The notes below the pieces were generated by a model. The model was not told the DNA's origin and made no database searches. It saw nothing but the letters and a program-made list of their open reading frames with translations. A stretch of 11,787 nt of DNA from Acidobacteriota bacterium (GTDB taxonomy: Bacteria; Acidobacteriota; Blastocatellia; RBC074): positions 1-11,787 of the forward strand of contig JABFSD010000325.1 in NCBI GenBank assembly GCA_013140935.1. The letters run 5' to 3'. Position numbers and translations under genes: made by a program. Below, piece after piece: positions 8,888 through 11,787 of this stretch (position 1 is its first letter; every line of letters starts with the position of its first letter).

Positions 8888-9005
8888 TCACCGCAGAGTT
8901 ACGCGGAGTTTTCCGCAGAGTTGCGCAGAGAAGCAAAAGAGAAAACTCTCTCCCGAATTCCTCTCTGCGCAACTCTGCGGAAAACTCCGCGTAACTCTGC
9001 GGTGA
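8888..9005. repeat. Perfect 44-bp inverted repeat with internal CGCAGAG units
   Basis: The arms at 8888-8931 and 8962-9005 are exact reverse complements over 44 bases around a 30-base spacer. Each arm is built of degenerate CGCAGAGTT-like units at 8927-, 8914-, 8903- and 8892-type positions (about 10-12 bases apart). In RNA it would fold into a very stable hairpin between CuHem4 and CuHem5. No T-run follows the right arm, so it is not a standard intrinsic terminator. CGCAGAG-rich palindromes are, to my knowledge, common interspersed repeats in Acidobacteriota and related phyla; whether this copy is part of such a family must be checked on the genome. Confidence 0.95.
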
Positions 9006-9040
9006 GTCACACTCCACCTTCAGACGCATTTTCCTCCACC

Positions 9041-10237
9041 ATGAAACGCTACGCGCTCATCGCTTTTGTCTCCCTGCTCGCTTCGCTGCACAACTCAGCC
9101 GCGCACGAACCCATCACCACCAAAGTCACGTTCAACAAAGAAATCGCGCGCATCCTGCAACGCAGTTGTTGGGGCTGCCACGCGCCCGGCAAGATCAGAT
9201 CGGACATCGCGTTGGCCACTTATGAAGAAGCGCGTCCCTGGGCGAAAGCCATCAAGGAAGAAGTACTCGAACGCCGTATGCCGCCTTATCAAGCGGTGAA
9301 AGGATACGGCTTGTTCAAACACGATTACCTCTTGCCGCAACGCGACATTGAGTTGATCGTCTCGTGGGTAGAGGGTGGCGCGCCGCGCGGAAACCTCAAT
9401 GATTATCCGAAACCGAAACCCGCTTGGGCATTGGGCAAACCCGATGCGTTGTTGCAACCCGATGCGCCTGCCGAAATCAATAAAGCCGAAGAAGTCCGCT
9501 GTTATTCGTTGGCGACGAACTTTGCCGAAGATCGTTGGATCAACGCTTTCGATTTCGTACCGGGCAACGCCGCCATCGTGCAACGCGCGGCTTATTTGAT
9601 TGAAACGCCTGCGAACAAAGCTGCGTGCGATATCAATACGATTAGCCCCGACTTGCTTGGTACGTGGCAACCCAACGAAGCGCCGTTGCAATTCCCGCAC
9701 GACACCGCGCGCCGCTTGTCTGCGGGAGCGAGAATCAAATTGATCGTGCATTACCGCCAAACGAATCCCGACGACAAAGCGAATGACCAAAGCCAGCTTG
9801 GATTTTATTTCTCGCACGAACACGAACGACAACCGCGTGCCTTGCGGAACTTATGGCTCAAGCCGCTAACGACTACGTTACTGGTGAGCGACAAACCGCA
9901 GCGCGTTTTGGCTTCGCAAACAATCACAGCCGCGACCGAAGCCGTTGCGATTCGTCCGTTGCTCTTTCCCTTCGGTACTTCGATACAAGCCACCGCGCAT
10001 TTTCCCAACGGCACGAGCGAAGTGTTGATCTGGGCCAAAGACTATCACTTCGCGTGGCAACCGTTGTATGTCTTCCGCAAACCCGTCGCGCTGCCCAAAG
10101 GCACGCGGCTCGAAATCACAGCCTATCTCGACAACTCGGAAAACAATCCGCGTAATCCCGACGAAGCGCCGCGTTCAGTGACTTTCAAAGAGCCATTGTG
10201 CGAGTTGCTTACCGCCCCGCTTGCGCTTCAACGTTAA
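9041..10237 (+). CDS. CuHem5: haem c protein with degenerate (copper-ligand-less) PHM-like domain
   Basis: 398 aa. Signal peptide at 1-21 (SAA|HE). Haem c domain at about 28-120: CWGCH (C43, C46, H47) and RRMPPY (M80) are intact. The C-terminal region aligns with the PHM-like domain of the other copies (LDNSENNPRNPDE matches DNSTKNKFNPDP; VHY and FPNGT are kept), but the copper ligands are mostly gone. HH is Q181-R182, HxH is L307 and F309, and the CuM methionine is P385; only H237 remains. The domain is unlikely to bind two coppers and so unlikely to be a PHM-type enzyme. It may carry electrons, bind ligand or serve as a partner of CuHem1-4. The frame is intact, arguing against a decaying pseudogene. 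ATG 9041 is chosen because the signal peptide begins there. The in-frame ATG at 8876 would translate through the inverted repeat. No clear Shine-Dalgarno precedes 9041. Confidence 0.8.
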   Translation: MKRYALIAFVSLLASLHNSAAHEPITTKVTFNKEIARILQRSCWGCHAPGKIRSDIALATYEEARPWAKAIKEEVLERRMPPYQAVKGYGLFKHDYLLPQRDIELIVSWVEGGAPRGNLNDYPKPKPAWALGKPDALLQPDAPAEINKAEEVRCYSLATNFAEDRWINAFDFVPGNAAIVQRAAYLIETPANKAACDINTISPDLLGTWQPNEAPLQFPHDTARRLSAGARIKLIVHYRQTNPDDKANDQSQLGFYFSHEHERQPRALRNLWLKPLTTTLLVSDKPQRVLASQTITAATEAVAIRPLLFPFGTSIQATAHFPNGTSEVLIWAKDYHFAWQPLYVFRKPVALPKGTRLEITAYLDNSENNPRNPDEAPRSVTFKEPLCELLTAPLALQR

Positions 10238-10247
10238 GTTTTACCCC

Positions 10248-10290
10248 AAAAACAAAAAGCGCAGATCGTGAGCCATTCACGACCTGCGCT
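10248..10290 (-). terminator. Intrinsic terminator of the PG-binding/BON gene
   Basis: On the minus strand, a stem of AGCGCAG plus TCGTGA (10284-10290 and 10277-10282 pairing with 10258-10264 and 10266-10271, one mismatch, 5-base loop) is followed by a T-rich tract, T5-G-T5 (10258-10248). It lies about 25 bases after the minus-strand stop. It also lies just after the CuHem5 stop, but lacks a T-run in the plus direction, so plus-strand termination is uncertain. Confidence 0.88.
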
Positions 10291-10315
10291 GATGCAAAAC
10301 AATTTCCGAAATCAA

Positions 10316-11152
10316 TTAGGGCTGTACGACCATTACCGTTTTCACGCCCGGCACTTTGCGCAGGCGCGAAACCACCAGGCTGGCATCACCGTCATAGCCT
10401 GTTGGGAGTTTGATCGTGACGGCTCCGCTTTTGACGGTCGAACTGAACTTGTTGGTTTCGGCGTCATCGTCCAACAAATCGCGGATGTCGAGATTGATGT
10501 CGGTGTCAGAGCGCCCCACGACTGCCGTAGTCGCCCGCGTCATCGCATTGCCGGATTTGTTTCCGGCTGCCCCCATCTTTTCTTTGGTGGATTGCCCCGC
10601 GCTGAGGGTCACGTCTTTCGATTTGCGGAAGCCGCCGGTCGCTACGTCTTTGGTTTTGGTCAGGCCGGTTTTCGTGCCCTGCACGACCGTATCGTAACCC
10701 TGCCGGGTTTTGCGTCCGACGTATTTCGCGCCGCCCACGACGGTATCTTTCGATTTCACGGCTCCGTCTTTGACGCTGTAACCGACCTTCGGAATGAAGC
10801 CGTTGCGGCGTTCGCTGGCGGCAACCGGATTTTTCGGGTCTACGCCCAAGGCATCGAGTGTCTCAGTGTTGATGCGTCCGGTAACTTCAAGATTGTTCGC
10901 CGTCTGAAATGCCAGCAGGCTTTCGCGCGTTTCGCCGTCCAGCACGCCATTCGGACGCGCACGATAGTGTCCCGTACCGATCAAGGCGCTTTGCACGGCC
11001 TTAACCACTTTGGCATTCACTACGACTGACACCGGCTGCAACCCCGCATCGGCGTCGGCAGTCGCGTCTTGCGCCAGCACCGGACTCGCGGCGCAACAAA
11101 GCGCCCCGGCTGACACGAAAGCTAACACGAAATCAAACATCCTCTTTCTCAT
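10316..11152 (-). CDS. Exported peptidoglycan-binding and BON domain protein with LEA-like repeat linker
   Basis: 278 aa. Signal peptide at 1-27 (cleavage near VLA|QD; a Cys pair at 19-20 precedes it but no clear lipobox). Residues about 43-104 form a PG_binding_1-type domain: AVQSALIGTGHYRARPNGVL, then ETRESLLAFQ, then GRINTETLDALG. Residues about 120-205 are Lys/Gly/Thr-rich, low in bulky hydrophobics, and repeat a loose pattern (SKDTVVGGAKYVGRKTR; TKTKDVATGGFRKSKD), reminiscent of LEA-type 11-mers. Residues about 216-276 look like a BON domain (DINLDIRDLL, SGAVTIKLPTG, VVSRLRKVPGVKTVMVV), a module tied to envelope or phospholipid binding in stress proteins. Likely a periplasmic wall-anchored stress or structural protein. 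ATG at 11150-11152 has AAGGAG (11160-11165) seven bases upstream. It converges on CuHem5. Confidence 0.8.
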   Translation of the reverse strand: MRKRMFDFVLAFVSAGALCCAASPVLAQDATADADAGLQPVSVVVNAKVVKAVQSALIGTGHYRARPNGVLDGETRESLLAFQTANNLEVTGRINTETLDALGVDPKNPVAASERRNGFIPKVGYSVKDGAVKSKDTVVGGAKYVGRKTRQGYDTVVQGTKTGLTKTKDVATGGFRKSKDVTLSAGQSTKEKMGAAGNKSGNAMTRATTAVVGRSDTDINLDIRDLLDDDAETNKFSSTVKSGAVTIKLPTGYDGDASLVVSRLRKVPGVKTVMVVQP

Positions 11153-11260
11153 TGCGTAACTCCTTCACACAAAGGGCCGCGCGAACTGGCACGGCGGTCA
11201 GGGTGCAGCGGGGGTAATGCTGCGAAAATCAATCAGATCATTTTCCATTTGCCATTTTTG

Positions 11261-11343
11261 ATTTTCTATTTTTCATTGAGGGAAACGAAACGCACCGCTT
11301 AACAAAATGACGAATGAAAAATCTAAAATGTTAAATAGAAAAT
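11261..11343. repeat. AT-rich inverted repeats between two minus-strand genes
   Basis: ATTTTCTATTT (11261-11271) is the exact reverse complement of 11333-11343, and ATTTTTCATT (11268-11277) that of 11313-11322. The region from about 11230 to 11345 is built of ATTTTC/GATTTT-like words, in contrast to the GC-richer genes. It lies just beyond the stop of the sigma-54 activator gene and may act as a terminator-like structure or be an interspersed repeat. No other feature is seen between 11166 and 11349. Confidence 0.55.
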
Positions 11344-11349
11344 TTCTTT

Positions 11350-11787
11350 TCAACGCGCCGAAGCTGCGACCGCTTCTTCTTTGAGCGGGTCGGCTTCGTC
11401 TTTTTTCTTTTTGGGACGGCGTCCCGGTTTGCTCGTAATTTCGAGTTTGTATTTGCGAATCTTACTGTAACGCCGTGGGCGATGAATGCCCAGCACGCGC
11501 GCGGCTTCGAGTTTATTACCTTCGGTGCGTTTCAGCGTTTCGGCAATCACGGCTTTCTCGATCTCGGCCAGCGTTACGTTCGGCGGAACGTAGAACGCTT
11601 GTGGCGCGGCTTCTTGCTCCGTCGCCTTGCCGAAGGGCAGGTCTTCGGGCTCAACTTGTGTGCCTTTCGCCAGCAACACGGCGCGTTCGAGCGCATTTTG
11701 CAGTTCGCGCACGTTGCCCGGCCAGCGATGTGCAAAGAGTTGTTGGTAAGCCGCCTGCGAAATGCCCGTCAGTGGACGGTTATATTT
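11350..11787 (-). CDS. Sigma-54-dependent transcriptional activator, C-terminal part (partial)
   Basis: Only the last 145 residues are in the window; the frame is open at the right edge (first full codon at 11783-11785). The first part reads PLTGISQAAYQQLFAHRW then PGNVRELQNALERAV, the C-terminal subdomain of the AAA+ sigma-54 interaction domain with its hallmark WPGNVREL. After a linker, TLAEIEKAVIAETLKRT and GNKLEAARVLGIHRPRRYSK form a Fis-type HTH_8 DNA-binding domain. A basic then acidic tail follows (SKPGRRPKKKKDEADPLKEE), longer than usual. The protein would activate sigma-54 RNA polymerase at enhancer sites in response to a two-component or ligand signal read by an N-terminal domain outside the window. 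I saw no convincing -24/-12 promoter for it to act on in this window. Confidence 0.9.
   Translation of the reverse strand, partial: KYNRPLTGISQAAYQQLFAHRWPGNVRELQNALERAVLLAKGTQVEPEDLPFGKATEQEAAPQAFYVPPNVTLAEIEKAVIAETLKRTEGNKLEAARVLGIHRPRRYSKIRKYKLEITSKPGRRPKKKKDEADPLKEEAVAASAR

Noticed and set aside
8888..9005. CGCAGAG-like units as a CRISPR array or coding repeats
   Set aside because: Units are too short and too closely spaced for CRISPR, and the whole is an inverted, not a direct, repeat.
8876..9040. N-terminal extension of CuHem5 from ATG 8876
   Set aside because: It would translate the inverted repeat and put 55 non-hydrophobic residues in front of a normal signal peptide.
9095..9832. 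Minus-strand ORF of 245 codons inside CuHem5, and similar antisense ORFs in CuHem1-4
   Set aside because: Arg/Phe/Val-rich translations typical of codon shadows of GC-biased genes. The similar pattern in each paralog simply mirrors the sense homology.
10268..11029. Long plus-strand ORF of 253 codons opposite the PG-binding/BON gene
   Set aside because: It is antisense to a gene with signal peptide, recognisable domains, good ribosome binding site and terminator. Its translation shows no domain and it begins inside the terminator hairpin.

Overview
The window (11,787 bp, moderate GC) looks like chromosomal DNA of an environmental Gram-negative bacterium, most likely an acidobacterium (Blastocatellia-like). 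That placement is an inference. It rests on the family of secreted proteins with a haem c domain fused to a copper type II monooxygenase (PHM/DBH-like) domain, which I associate mainly with Acidobacteriota and Planctomycetota, on the CGCAGAG-rich palindromic repeat, and on the flanking beta-CASP nuclease and sigma-54 activator genes. No rRNA, tRNA, CRISPR array or transposase is visible.

Layout. The left edge (1-619, minus) holds the N-terminal half of a beta-CASP metallo-beta-lactamase RNase. A 379-bp divergent region follows, with a sigma70-like promoter facing right. The core (999-10237, plus) is a tandem array of five paralogous exported proteins, called CuHem1 to CuHem5 here: 999-2657, 3061-4500, 5051-6736, 7566-8849 and 9041-10237. 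Each has an export signal, one CxxCH haem c domain with an MPP axial-Met motif, and a PHM-like two-copper domain. Between them lie small unrelated genes: an Imm51-like protein (2724-3029), a GNAT acetyltransferase (4505-4954) and a coupled pair of small hypothetical proteins (6825-7139, 7136-7552). A strong intrinsic terminator separates CuHem1 from the rest. Genes from 2724 to 8849 are close together and could form one transcript. CuHem5 is set apart by a perfect 44-bp inverted repeat.

Right flank (minus). Convergent to the array lie an exported peptidoglycan-binding/BON protein (10316-11152) with its own terminator, and the C-terminal end of a sigma-54-dependent activator with a Fis-type HTH (11350-11787).

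How the genes may work together. CuHem1-4 keep all six expected copper ligands (HH, H, HxH, M) next to a covalently bound haem. The haem domain could be a built-in electron donor to a periplasmic copper monooxygenase, in place of ascorbate. The substrate is unknown. CuHem5 keeps the haem site but has lost five of the six copper ligands, so it may be a pure electron-transfer, binding or structural partner. Two of the five also carry a C-terminal DUF3471-like beta domain. The array therefore looks like an amplified and diversifying family rather than redundant copies.
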